From positions 18,148 through 53,644 of the forward strand of contig JAFLUK010000001.1 in the NCBI GenBank assembly GCA_022508865.1: 35,497 nt of DNA, in the 5' to 3' direction. Position 1 is the first letter of the stretch. Each line of letters opens with the position of its first letter. Shown here piece after piece: positions 25,527 through 33,301 of this stretch. A model generated the notes under the pieces. It was not told the origin of the DNA. It saw nothing but the letters and a program-made list of their open reading frames with translations, and searched no databases. Origin of the DNA: Oscillospiraceae bacterium (lineage in GTDB: Bacteria > Bacillota > Clostridia > Oscillospirales > Acutalibacteraceae). The translations under genes and the position numbers were made by a program.

Positions 25527-25542
25527 TCAGTAATATTATTGA
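25527..25542. promoter_or_regulatory. Candidate PerR operator upstream of the perR -35
   Basis: TCAGTAATATTATTGA is a 16-base palindrome with one mismatched pair. It shares the TCAGTAAT half with the site at 25465-25480 in opposite orientation and sits between the divergent promoters of perR and the amidase gene. Confidence 0.45.
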
Positions 25543-25547
25543 ATATT

Positions 25548-25576
25548 TTGAATAATTATTAAGTATACAATATAGC
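25548..25576 (+). promoter_or_regulatory. Putative promoter of the amidase gene
   Basis: TTGAAT (25548-25553) and TATAGC (25571-25576) are 17 bases apart, about 38 bases before the start codon at 25615. GGAGG precedes that codon. Confidence 0.5.
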
Positions 25577-25614
25577 ATAGTTGCAATATTATTATGATTT
25601 TTTGGAGGTAAATT

Positions 25615-26160
25615 ATGCCAACAGTATTTTTAAGCCCATCGGTGCAGGATTTTAACCCATACATAGACGGGGGTAACGAGGAATATTATATGAATTTAAT
25701 TGCTGATGCAATGGAGCCATATCTTGCGGCATCAGGAATTAATTATGTGCGGAATAATCCTAACGAATCTACCAAGCAGGCTATTGTGGACAGCAACAAG
25801 GGCAACTACGATTTGCACCTTGCAATACATTCCAATGCTTCTCCCGACAACATAAGAGGACAGCAGACAGGTACTGATATTTATTACTATCCAACATCAA
25901 CACAAGGAAGAGCTTTTGCTGAAATTATTGAAAAAAATTTCAAAACAATTTACCCTAATCCAAACAAGGTAAGAATTCTTTCTACAACCAAGCTGGGAGA
26001 AGTTCGTCAGACTTCTGCCCCTTCTGTGCTGGTGGAGGTTGCATATCATGACAACAGGCAGGACGCCCAATGGATAAGAGATAATATAGGAAATATTGCA
26101 AGGGTGCTTGCCCAAAGTGTTGCAGAATATTTTGGTGTGCCCTTTGTTGAGCCAAAATGA
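25615..26160 (+). CDS. N-acetylmuramoyl-L-alanine amidase-like protein (Amidase_3 type)
   Basis: Amidases of this family cut the bond between MurNAc and the stem peptide. The 181-residue protein is one Amidase_3-like domain with NEEYYMNLIADAM near residues 21-33, LHLAIHSNASPDN near 67-79 (a zinc-ligand His) and SVLVEVAYHDN near 142-152 (the usual catalytic Glu region). The usual first ligand motif DAGHGG is replaced by LSPSVQDFN, so one zinc ligand is not visible. There is no signal peptide or wall-binding domain. It could be cytoplasmic, released by lysis, or act during sporulation; the sequence does not decide. GGAGG lies 7 bases before the ATG. Confidence 0.78.
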   Translation: MPTVFLSPSVQDFNPYIDGGNEEYYMNLIADAMEPYLAASGINYVRNNPNESTKQAIVDSNKGNYDLHLAIHSNASPDNIRGQQTGTDIYYYPTSTQGRAFAEIIEKNFKTIYPNPNKVRILSTTKLGEVRQTSAPSVLVEVAYHDNRQDAQWIRDNIGNIARVLAQSVAEYFGVPFVEPK

Positions 26161-26164
26161 AAGA

Positions 26165-26193
26165 TTGATTTAGCACTGCACTTCTGTTATAAT
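26165..26193 (+). promoter_or_regulatory. Sigma-A promoter of the LUD-domain gene
   Basis: TTGATT (26165-26170) and a perfect TATAAT (26188-26193) are 17 bases apart, with an extended TGT before the -10. The start codon is at 26229. Confidence 0.85.
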
Positions 26194-26228
26194 ATGGCTA
26201 TAGGATAAATTAAAAAGGATGTATTGCT

Positions 26229-26882
26229 ATGGATAGGAAAATTATAGAAAAAACCATTGAAAATCTTAAAAAGAACAATATGCAGGCATATTTCTGTGAA
26301 ACCCCTGAAGAGGCACAGGCTCTTGTAAAAACTCTTATTAAAAAGGGTGAAACAATTTCCTCCGGTGGTTCTCAAACACTTAAGGAAACAGGCATAATGG
26401 ATATTATTAAAGGTGGCGACTACAACTATCTTGACCGTGCCGTTGAGGGCTACACAAGAGATGATGTAGAAAAAGTATACAGACAAACCTATAGCTGTGA
26501 CACCTACTTTGCTTCATCCAATGCAGTAACAGAAAGCGGATATCTTTACAATGTTGACGGCAATTCTAACAGAGTGTCGGCAATTTTGTACGGCCCAAAG
26601 AGTGTTATTCTGGTTTGCGGGGTAAATAAAATTGTTAAAAATATTGATGAGGCCGTAGAGAGAGTAAAGACAAAGGCAGCTCCTCCAAATACAGTACGTT
26701 TAAGCTGTGATACCTACTGCGCAGAAAAGGGTCACTGCTTGAGCCTTGACAATAACAGCGCAGAAATCTGTGACGGTTGCCACAGTGACGGCAGAATATG
26801 CTGCAATTTCGTTATCAGTGCTCAACAAAGACACAAGGACAGAATTAAAGTAATTTTTATTAACGAGAATTTCGGATACTAA
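26229..26882 (+). CDS. LUD-domain protein (LutC/DUF162 family)
   Basis: The 217-residue protein matches the LUD domain of lactate-utilisation proteins: ISSGGSQTLKETGIMD near residues 43-58, a central ADDYFASSNAVTE-like segment (CDTYFASSNAVTESG) and GPKSVILVCGVNKIV near 120-135. A cysteine-rich stretch lies between about residues 158 and 195 (CDTYC, GHC, CDGC, ICC), which may bind metal or an Fe-S cluster. LutA and LutB are not adjacent, so a role in lactate oxidation is not established; stand-alone LUD proteins of this type are common in Clostridia and uncharacterised. AAAGGAT lies upstream of its ATG. Confidence 0.85.
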   Translation: MDRKIIEKTIENLKKNNMQAYFCETPEEAQALVKTLIKKGETISSGGSQTLKETGIMDIIKGGDYNYLDRAVEGYTRDDVEKVYRQTYSCDTYFASSNAVTESGYLYNVDGNSNRVSAILYGPKSVILVCGVNKIVKNIDEAVERVKTKAAPPNTVRLSCDTYCAEKGHCLSLDNNSAEICDGCHSDGRICCNFVISAQQRHKDRIKVIFINENFGY

Positions 26883-26904
26883 TTGCACTTGTTCAAAAAT
26901 ATGT

Positions 26905-26936
26905 AAATGTGTGAACCTTTTTGGCTTCACACATTT
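26905..26936. terminator. Bidirectional terminator between LUD gene and Asn/Gln-rich ORF
   Basis: A perfect 11-bp stem (AAATGTGTGAA at 26905-26915, TTCACACATTT at 26926-26936) closes a loop in which CC and GG can also pair. AT-rich flanks lie on both sides. It sits between convergent genes. Confidence 0.75.
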
Positions 26937-26954
26937 GCTTTGTAGGTAATAGAC

Positions 26955-27068
26955 TTATCTGTTATTACTATTCTGGTTGCTATTCTGGTTCTGGCTGTTC
27001 TTGCTGTTTTTGCTATTCTGATTTTGGTTCTGGTTGTTATTCTGGTTATTGTTCTGATTGTTGCTCAT
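26955..27068 (-). CDS. Asn/Gln-rich 37-residue micropeptide
   Basis: This short frame starts with ATG at 27068 behind a near-perfect ribosome site (AAAGGGAGGTG, 6 bases before the ATG) and ends with TAA at 26955-26957. Of 37 residues, 19 are Asn and 8 are Gln; the rest are Ser, two Lys, an initial Met and a final Arg. It has no hydrophobic residue after Met, so it must be disordered and soluble. A terminator-type hairpin lies just downstream. No family is recognised; small Asn/Gln-rich proteins occur in spore-forming Clostridia, but a spore role is only a guess. The strong ribosome site and terminator argue for a real gene. Confidence 0.65.
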   Translation of the reverse strand: MSNNQNNNQNNNQNQNQNSKNSKNSQNQNSNQNSNNR

Positions 27069-27123
27069 AATAACACCTCCCTTTAATATGATTATTTGCC
27101 TATAAAAAGGAAATATACAAGTA

Positions 27124-28452
27124 ATGGATAAATTTTTTTCAGAAATTAAAAATTTAATACCTGATGATTATGAGGATTTTTTGCACTATTATGAACAAGA
27201 GCCCTATAAGGGGCTAAGAGTAAACACTCTCAAATGCTCGGTAAGTAAGTTGAAAGAATTGCTTGATTTTGACTTGACAGAAACACCCTTTTGCAGTGTG
27301 GGTTTTTACTATCCTAATGAAGAAAAGGGTCTTGGAAAACATCCTTTGCACCATGCAGGAGCCTTTTATATTCAGGAACCCTCGGCAACCTCTGCTGTTA
27401 CAATGCTTGATGTAAGGGAGGGTGACACAGTTCTTGATATGTGTGCCGCCCCCGGTGGAAAAAGTACTCAAATTGCCGCATTGCTCAATGGAAAGGGCCT
27501 TTTGGTTTCCAATGAAATTGTAAAAAGCAGAGCAAATATTCTTCTTTCTAATATAGAAAGAATGGGTGTCAGGAACAGCGTGGTGTTAAGCAATCACCCT
27601 AAATGTATTGCAGACCATCTGAAAGGATTTTTCGACAAAATTTTGGTTGACGCCCCCTGCTCGGGAGAGGGAATGTTCAGAAAGGATAGCGGCGCAAAGT
27701 CAGAGTGGAGCTACCAGCATACCGTTACTTGTGCCGCAAGACAACTTGAAATTCTTAACAGTGCAAAGCACTGCCTGAAAGAGAACGGGATTTTGGTGTA
27801 TTCCACCTGCACCTATAACAAAAGAGAAAACGAGGAAGTTATTCTGAAATTTATTGAGGAAAATCCCGAATTTGTAATAGAGGACAGCGGACAAGCCTTT
27901 GGCAGAAATACCCTTGGTTACGCTAAAAGAATATTTATAAATGACGGCGGAGAGGGTCACTTCTGTTGCAGATTGAGAAAAACTTCGTTTGAAATGGGCT
28001 ATACACAGCCCTATAGGTACAATGAAATTAAAGACAAAAAGCTGAAGGGCATGATAAATGATATTTATGATAGTCTTTTTGTCAATCGTCCCTTTGGTGA
28101 AAATTTTCAGATGATCGGGGACAAGGTGTATATTCTGCCTGATAATATGCCGGATATAAAAGGACTAAATGTCATTAGAAGCGGTATTTTGCTTGGTGAA
28201 ATTAAGAAAAACAGAATTGAGCCCAGCCATAGCGCCTTTATGGCTGCTAATGTTGAGGATTGCAGAAATATTGTTGATTTAAAAGCCTGCAGTGAGGAAA
28301 TAAAAAGATATCTCCATGGAGAAGAAATCCCTGTTGACAGCAGTATTAAGGGTTATACTGCTGTGGCGGTAGAGGGTGTTGTTACAGGCTTTGGCAAGGC
28401 AAGCAACGGAACTTTAAAGAATAAATATCCAAAAGGATTAAGAAATTTATAA
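27124..28452 (+). CDS. RsmF-like rRNA cytosine-C5 methyltransferase (NOL1/NOP2/Sun family)
   Basis: The enzyme transfers a methyl group from S-adenosylmethionine to C5 of a cytosine in rRNA. The 442-residue protein has the SAM-binding motif VLDMCAAPGGKSTQIA (about 103-118), the motif IV DAPCSGEGMFRK (about 178-189) and the motif VI STCTYNKRENEE with the catalytic Cys (about 224-235). The C-terminal domain (about 300-442) looks like the PUA-like region of RsmF/YebU-type proteins. AAAGGA lies about 13 bases before the ATG, a long spacing. rsmA follows after 33 bases, so two rRNA methylases are encoded together. Confidence 0.9.
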   Translation: MDKFFSEIKNLIPDDYEDFLHYYEQEPYKGLRVNTLKCSVSKLKELLDFDLTETPFCSVGFYYPNEEKGLGKHPLHHAGAFYIQEPSATSAVTMLDVREGDTVLDMCAAPGGKSTQIAALLNGKGLLVSNEIVKSRANILLSNIERMGVRNSVVLSNHPKCIADHLKGFFDKILVDAPCSGEGMFRKDSGAKSEWSYQHTVTCAARQLEILNSAKHCLKENGILVYSTCTYNKRENEEVILKFIEENPEFVIEDSGQAFGRNTLGYAKRIFINDGGEGHFCCRLRKTSFEMGYTQPYRYNEIKDKKLKGMINDIYDSLFVNRPFGENFQMIGDKVYILPDNMPDIKGLNVIRSGILLGEIKKNRIEPSHSAFMAANVEDCRNIVDLKACSEEIKRYLHGEEIPVDSSIKGYTAVAVEGVVTGFGKASNGTLKNKYPKGLRNL

Positions 28453-28485
28453 TACTTATGTAAGTTATAAAAAAAGGAACAAATT

Positions 28486-29358
28486 ATGGAAGGTCTTTCA
28501 AACATAGGAACAATTAAAGAAATTCTGAATTCATATGGCTTTAAATTCAGCAAAAGTATGGGTCAGAACTTTCTTATCAATCCCTCTGTGTGCCCCAGAA
28601 TGGCAGAGATGTGCGGTGCAGGCAAGGGGGTTGGTGTTCTGGAGGTAGGTCCCGGCATAGGGGTGCTTACAAATGAACTATGCAAGTTGGCTGACAAAGT
28701 TGTATCTGTTGAGTTGGACAAAAGGCTGATTCCTGTTTTGGGAGAAACGTTGGCGGAGTACAACAACTTTAAGCTGATAAACGGCGACATTATGGAAATA
28801 GATTTGCAAAAGCTGATACAAGAGGAATTTGCAAATCTTGATGTGGTGGTGTGTGCAAATCTTCCGTACTACATAACCTCGCCTGTAATTATGAAATTTC
28901 TTGAAGAAAAACTACCTATAAAATCCTTAACTGTTATGGTACAAAAGGAGGCGGCAGACAGATTGACAGCTCCTGTTGGCTCAAGAGAAAGCGGTGCGGT
29001 TACAGTATCAGTTGCCTATTACAGTAAACCGGAGTTTTTATTTAATGTTTCACGAGGGTCTTTTATGCCAAGCCCCAATGTAGACAGTGCAGTTATCAGG
29101 CTGAATATTGACGAAAAGCCAAATGTTTTGGTAAAAAAGGAAAATGACCTTAAAAGGATTATAAGAGCAGGCTTTTCCCAGAGAAGAAAAACACTTTCAA
29201 ATTGCCTTTCTTCGTCCCTTGGAATGGATAAAGCGACTGTTAACAGCCTTATAGAAAGAGCAGGGCTAACATCTGCTGTACGTGCAGAGAAGTTGAGTTT
29301 AGAGGATTTTGGCAGACTGGCAGACTGCCTGACGGAGTATGAGAGTAATGAAAAATAA
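28486..29358 (+). CDS. rsmA: 16S rRNA dimethyladenosine transferase (KsgA)
   Basis: The enzyme dimethylates two adjacent adenines in helix 45 near the 3' end of 16S rRNA, a late step in 30S assembly. The 290-residue protein has KSMGQNFLIN (about 24-33), the SAM motif VLEVGPGIGVLT (about 51-62), the acidic VSVELDKRL, and the catalytic CANLPYYIT (about 124-132). The C-terminal helical domain contains GFSQRRKTLSN. AAGGAAC precedes the ATG. Its 3' end overlaps the next small gene by 11 bases. Confidence 0.97.
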   Translation: MEGLSNIGTIKEILNSYGFKFSKSMGQNFLINPSVCPRMAEMCGAGKGVGVLEVGPGIGVLTNELCKLADKVVSVELDKRLIPVLGETLAEYNNFKLINGDIMEIDLQKLIQEEFANLDVVVCANLPYYITSPVIMKFLEEKLPIKSLTVMVQKEAADRLTAPVGSRESGAVTVSVAYYSKPEFLFNVSRGSFMPSPNVDSAVIRLNIDEKPNVLVKKENDLKRIIRAGFSQRRKTLSNCLSSSLGMDKATVNSLIERAGLTSAVRAEKLSLEDFGRLADCLTEYESNEK

Positions 29359-29626
29359 GCTGAAAAAACTATTACTGATTCACTTTACAAAAAAAGAAAA
29401 AACAACAAAGTGGAATTGGATTTTAAGAATAGGGGTAATTCTATTTTTAACAGGAGCACTTCTTACTGTATCTGCAATTGTTTTAACAATACTTGCAAAC
29501 AATGAGGAGCTTAAATTTTTTGGAATGGAAATGAACGATGCCTCAACATATATGGGAATGGCATCCTGCCTTTTTGCTACTACAGGAATGTTCTTTATCT
29601 TTTGCGGTAAAAAAGAAAACATATAG
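29348..29626 (+). CDS. Small two-helix membrane protein, unknown function
   Basis: The product is 92 residues from ATG 29348; an in-frame ATG at 29339 is too close to the GGAG at 29334-29337. A basic, Lys-rich N-terminus is followed by two hydrophobic segments (about 24-48 and 66-87) joined by a short loop containing NNEELKFFGMEMND. The overlap with rsmA suggests translational coupling. No family is recognised. Confidence 0.65.
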   Translation: MKNKLKKLLLIHFTKKEKTTKWNWILRIGVILFLTGALLTVSAIVLTILANNEELKFFGMEMNDASTYMGMASCLFATTGMFFIFCGKKENI

Positions 29627-29650
29627 TTAAGTTCTGAAAATAATATAACA

Positions 29651-29693
29651 AAAACCGACTATCCTAATGAATTAAAGGATAGTCGGTTTTTCT
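29651..29693. terminator. Bidirectional Rho-independent terminator
   Basis: A perfect 15-bp stem (29651-29665 with 29676-29690) with a 10-base loop has T residues after it on the plus strand and A residues before it, so it can end both rsmA-side and yfhO-side transcripts, which converge here. Confidence 0.95.
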
Positions 29694-29762
29694 CTTATGT
29701 AAAACACTAAAGGTTAGCTGTTTTCAGGTGACAGCCGTGTTCTTCATATATTCAATTTTTCC

Positions 29763-32700
29763 TTAATAGGCTTTGAATTTTTTCTTTTTCTTCTTAATAA
29801 TTCGGGAAATATCGTTGTCGAAGATATATAGATTTACAATTCGCAGAATAATGCCTAAGCCAAGGCAGAAAATGCAAATACTCAATGAAATTCCCGTGGG
29901 CAGAAGTGTTACTGTTGGTTCGGGAGGGGTTCCTCCGCTGGAAAGAATACTCTCACGGGTCTTTAATTCTGATAAATACTGGTCCAAATTGTCTATCAGA
30001 TTAATAGCCACAGTAAGAACAGATACCAGTATACCACAGCTTGCTCCAAGCTCCAAAGCCATATGATTAAAGGCGCTTGTAACTTTTAAATCCTCTGTCT
30101 TTGCAAGCTGCTTTTTCTTAATGCTGTATTTGTATACCACATATACAAAATAGAAAGGAACAATAAGTGACAGTACAATATCTGTTGTATAAGATGTGTT
30201 TTCCTGTGTAAGAATTTTTATCTTCTTAATAAGACCTGCAAACCACACAGCAAAGTAGAATGGTAACAGCACTATAGACAACAGTATCTTTGCTGTAAGA
30301 GAAAGTTCTTTTTCTTTGTTATTCTCTGCTGTTGCTTCAGGTAATACAATGGTGTTCTCGTCCTCTAATTCATCATCAAATCTGTCGGGATTTGCGTCAG
30401 GGTGAGTTTTGTATTTAAACAGGAATGTTTTGCTAAGGTGTGTCCTGTACAGGAAAGCTGCGGCAATCAGCATAAATATTCCAAGTATACTTGCCACTGT
30501 GCCGACGATAAAGCCTGACGGAATATAGGACATTTCCACCGTATGAGTACCGGCAGTAATATCAAAGGCAAGCATTGCGCCGCCAACCTTCTTTGTTTCC
30601 ACCTTTTCGCCGTCAACCTTAACAGTCCAGCCGTCCTCGTATACCACTGAAGTATAGAAAAGTCCGTCTCTGTTGCAGTCAATAGTGCCCTCAATGGCTG
30701 TGTCGGTAACCTTTGTTGCGGTCATAGAGTTTGCTGCAAGCTTTTCGTAACCGGTTTTAAATACATCATCATTCAGCTTTGCAACATAGCAGATAAAGTT
30801 GGTGGCTATGTTAATAGGAATATTTTCCAGACTTACGGTGAGTTTTTGACCGCTCTCGTATCTGCCGGCATTGATGATATACGGTCTGCCAATATCGCCG
30901 TCGTTCTTTACAGATATGCCGTCTCTTTTAATGTTCACAGCCTTTGTATCCAAACCGCCACTGTAATAGAGAGGATATACAAAGTAGTTGCCTGCTTCAT
31001 TAATTTCATAATTAAATTCAATTGTCTTTAACTCTGTAGCACCTGTGGTGTTGATGTTAAAGTCATAGCCGTGGTCAGAGTCAGGGAACAGCTTGTTAAT
31101 TGTTACAGGATTTGCACCTGCATATGAGGCAACTGTTTCCATAGGCTCTATAATTTTGTAAACATCCTCTGTAACGCCTGTTGCTTTAGCAAAAAACTCA
31201 TTCTGCTTGTCAAAGGTGTTCAGATTGCTGAAATCATCGGGGTCTCTGTCTTCAAGTGTATAGTTGAGAAGTCCCTTATCAGTTACAAAGCCCATTGGCA
31301 GATAGTAATTGTTCTTTAGCAGTACCTCGGAGCCATTCTGATAAACAGGGCTGACATATTCTGTGGCAGAGTAAATACCATCTCGTGAAATAAGGTACTT
31401 AAGATTAAGGAACAGATTTGTAATAGGAGAGCTTTCTCTGTAGGTGTATCTGTTACCGCTTTGCCAACCCTGACAGCCAAATTCCTCAAGGAATTTTGTT
31501 ACAGAAACATTACTCATTGATGAGAACTGGGAAATACCTCTGTAGCCGTTAAGGCTTGCATCGTTAAGGGTTTGTGTTTTTGTCATTTCTGCACGCCACA
31601 TATCGGTGGTGTTTGTTTCCATATTGTTCATTGCCCTTATCAGATCGGCAGTTACTTCCTTGCCCTCCGGATAAGTAGATGTAGAAGTGGAGCCCACAGC
31701 CTTAATACCAAGTCCGGCTGTAATGAACATTTCTGCAGATACAAGTAAGAAAATCAAAAGGTCAAGTACAACCTTTGGGTAAATTTTAAAGATATAAAGT
31801 CCTGTTACTACAGTAAGAATACAGATTAACAGGAACGAACCCCATAGCGGAGTTCCTGCCTGAAACAGTGAAGAAACCACAATAAGCAGAGAAGCCCCGA
31901 AAAAGCCCAGCAGAATGTTCCATATTTTTGCTTTTTCTATCAGAGTATATGCTCTGTATGCCATTACAAGGAGAACAAAGCTGAACAGAAAAGCAAATCT
32001 GTGGGGAATCATATTTGTTGCGTGGAAACCGTGCCAGATGTAGTCAAGCATATTTACATTGAAGCTGACTACAAGAAAAGCCAACATAGAAACAGAGAAG
32101 GCCTTTGCTCTCCAGCTTATTTTTCTTGTGGTAAGAAAGATAATACCAAAGAACAAAGCAGCCATACCACAGGCAATGTTGGGCAGGTTTTCTTTTGTAG
32201 AAGGTGGAATAAAGTCAAGTGTCTGTGACATAACCTCTGACCAGTGGTAATATACATTCCAATAATCAGGGAAATGATTGTTTGTACTGTAAGTAAGATT
32301 CAGCCCATTATATGCAGGCAGTGACAAAAAGGCTGTTATCATTAGCGCAATGGCAGTGAAGAGTCCTGTTCTCAGGAGCCTTGCAACAAAATCTCTCCAT
32401 CCGTTCCAATACATTATACTGTAGCCTATGAAGCAAAGCAATGTGAAGATACAGATAAAGAAGCCTACATAGTAGTTGGCAATAATGGAAAGTGCAAGGG
32501 CAATAGTGTAAAGACAGAACTTACCCTCTCTCCACAGATATACCATACCCAGCGCCATAAGGGGCAGCATAGCAACGGTATTCAGCCAAATTACATTCCA
32601 ATAGTAACCCATAAAGAATGCACAGCAGCCGTATCCCATTGAGAAAAATACCAGCGGTAAGCCGTTTTTGTGGAATGTCTTTTTCAGGAATATAGCCATA

Positions 32701-33119
32701 AAGCCTGATGCACAGCCTATCTCAACACAGACAGAAAGCATCAGAAATTCCACAAGGAAACTACTTGGCACAAACGCCGTCAGGAAATTGATGGGACTTG
32801 CCACATAGTATGAAATCAGCGCAAGATAGTTGCCGCCCATACCGTTAGTCCAGGAGTGGAGCATACTTTGACCATCAATTATTTTATCCTGAAAATCCAC
32901 AAGGAATGGATAATATTGATGCCAAAGGTCAATAACAAGAATTTGCAGATCTCCAAAGGGAGCGAACTTTTTTACTGCAAAGTTTATCAGCATTATCAGA
33001 AAAGGCAGGATAAACGCCAGTAAAACAAAGGCGTTGTTTGAAAAAAATCTTCCCAAGCCTTTTTTAGCCTGACTACACATTCTTGAAGTGTTAATCAATT
33101 GTTTTGTTTTTTTAGACAT
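29763..33119 (-). CDS. YfhO-type polytopic membrane protein with C-terminal extension
   Basis: The 1118-residue protein has about twelve or more N-terminal membrane segments and the loop DLWHQYYPFL at about residues 64-73, typical of YfhO and GT-C-like glycosyltransferases. A large extracytoplasmic domain follows (about 490-850), then another membrane helix. In Bacillus subtilis YfhO adds GlcNAc to lipoteichoic acid using lipid-linked sugar made by CsbB and flipped by GtcA; both partner types diverge from this gene. From about residue 889 there is an extension absent from B. subtilis YfhO (861 residues): an acidic linker, four or so membrane segments, a DUF4234-like stretch and a Lys-rich end. 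Substrate here is inferred. Confidence 0.85.
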   Translation of the reverse strand: MSKKTKQLINTSRMCSQAKKGLGRFFSNNAFVLLAFILPFLIMLINFAVKKFAPFGDLQILVIDLWHQYYPFLVDFQDKIIDGQSMLHSWTNGMGGNYLALISYYVASPINFLTAFVPSSFLVEFLMLSVCVEIGCASGFMAIFLKKTFHKNGLPLVFFSMGYGCCAFFMGYYWNVIWLNTVAMLPLMALGMVYLWREGKFCLYTIALALSIIANYYVGFFICIFTLLCFIGYSIMYWNGWRDFVARLLRTGLFTAIALMITAFLSLPAYNGLNLTYSTNNHFPDYWNVYYHWSEVMSQTLDFIPPSTKENLPNIACGMAALFFGIIFLTTRKISWRAKAFSVSMLAFLVVSFNVNMLDYIWHGFHATNMIPHRFAFLFSFVLLVMAYRAYTLIEKAKIWNILLGFFGASLLIVVSSLFQAGTPLWGSFLLICILTVVTGLYIFKIYPKVVLDLLIFLLVSAEMFITAGLGIKAVGSTSTSTYPEGKEVTADLIRAMNNMETNTTDMWRAEMTKTQTLNDASLNGYRGISQFSSMSNVSVTKFLEEFGCQGWQSGNRYTYRESSPITNLFLNLKYLISRDGIYSATEYVSPVYQNGSEVLLKNNYYLPMGFVTDKGLLNYTLEDRDPDDFSNLNTFDKQNEFFAKATGVTEDVYKIIEPMETVASYAGANPVTINKLFPDSDHGYDFNINTTGATELKTIEFNYEINEAGNYFVYPLYYSGGLDTKAVNIKRDGISVKNDGDIGRPYIINAGRYESGQKLTVSLENIPINIATNFICYVAKLNDDVFKTGYEKLAANSMTATKVTDTAIEGTIDCNRDGLFYTSVVYEDGWTVKVDGEKVETKKVGGAMLAFDITAGTHTVEMSYIPSGFIVGTVASILGIFMLIAAAFLYRTHLSKTFLFKYKTHPDANPDRFDDELEDENTIVLPEATAENNKEKELSLTAKILLSIVLLPFYFAVWFAGLIKKIKILTQENTSYTTDIVLSLIVPFYFVYVVYKYSIKKKQLAKTEDLKVTSAFNHMALELGASCGILVSVLTVAINLIDNLDQYLSELKTRESILSSGGTPPEPTVTLLPTGISLSICIFCLGLGIILRIVNLYIFDNDISRIIKKKKKKFKAY

Positions 33120-33175
33120 AATTTGTCCTCCATATGTAAATGAAGTATATTAACTAGGAAAACCTATACTCTACT

Positions 33176-33204
33176 ATTCTACCATTTTTCACACAGAAGG
33201 TAAA
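33176..33204 (-). promoter_or_regulatory. Sigma-A promoter of the yfhO-type gene
   Basis: On the minus strand TTTACC (33199-33204) and TAGAAT (33176-33181) are 17 bases apart, with an extended TGG before the -10. It lies about 57 bases before the start codon, where GGAGG is seen. Confidence 0.7.
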
Positions 33205-33240
33205 TATGTTTTTTTAAATTTTTTATGAATAATAAAATAA

Positions 33241-33269
33241 TAGACTTTTATGTTATTTGTTGTTATAAT
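33241..33269 (+). promoter_or_regulatory. Sigma-A promoter of the GT2-gtcA operon
   Basis: TAGACT (33241-33246) and a perfect TATAAT (33264-33269) are 17 bases apart, with an extended TGT. It is divergent from the yfhO promoter, about 36 bases away. Confidence 0.75.
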
Positions 33270-33301
33270 AAAGGTGATTGGTAATGATAGGAGGCAAAGA
33301 T

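Noticed and set aside
27069..27120. Sporulation sigma-G-like CATATTA upstream of the Asn/Gln micropeptide
   Set aside because: It is too close to the ribosome site for a start point, and no -35 with correct spacing is seen.
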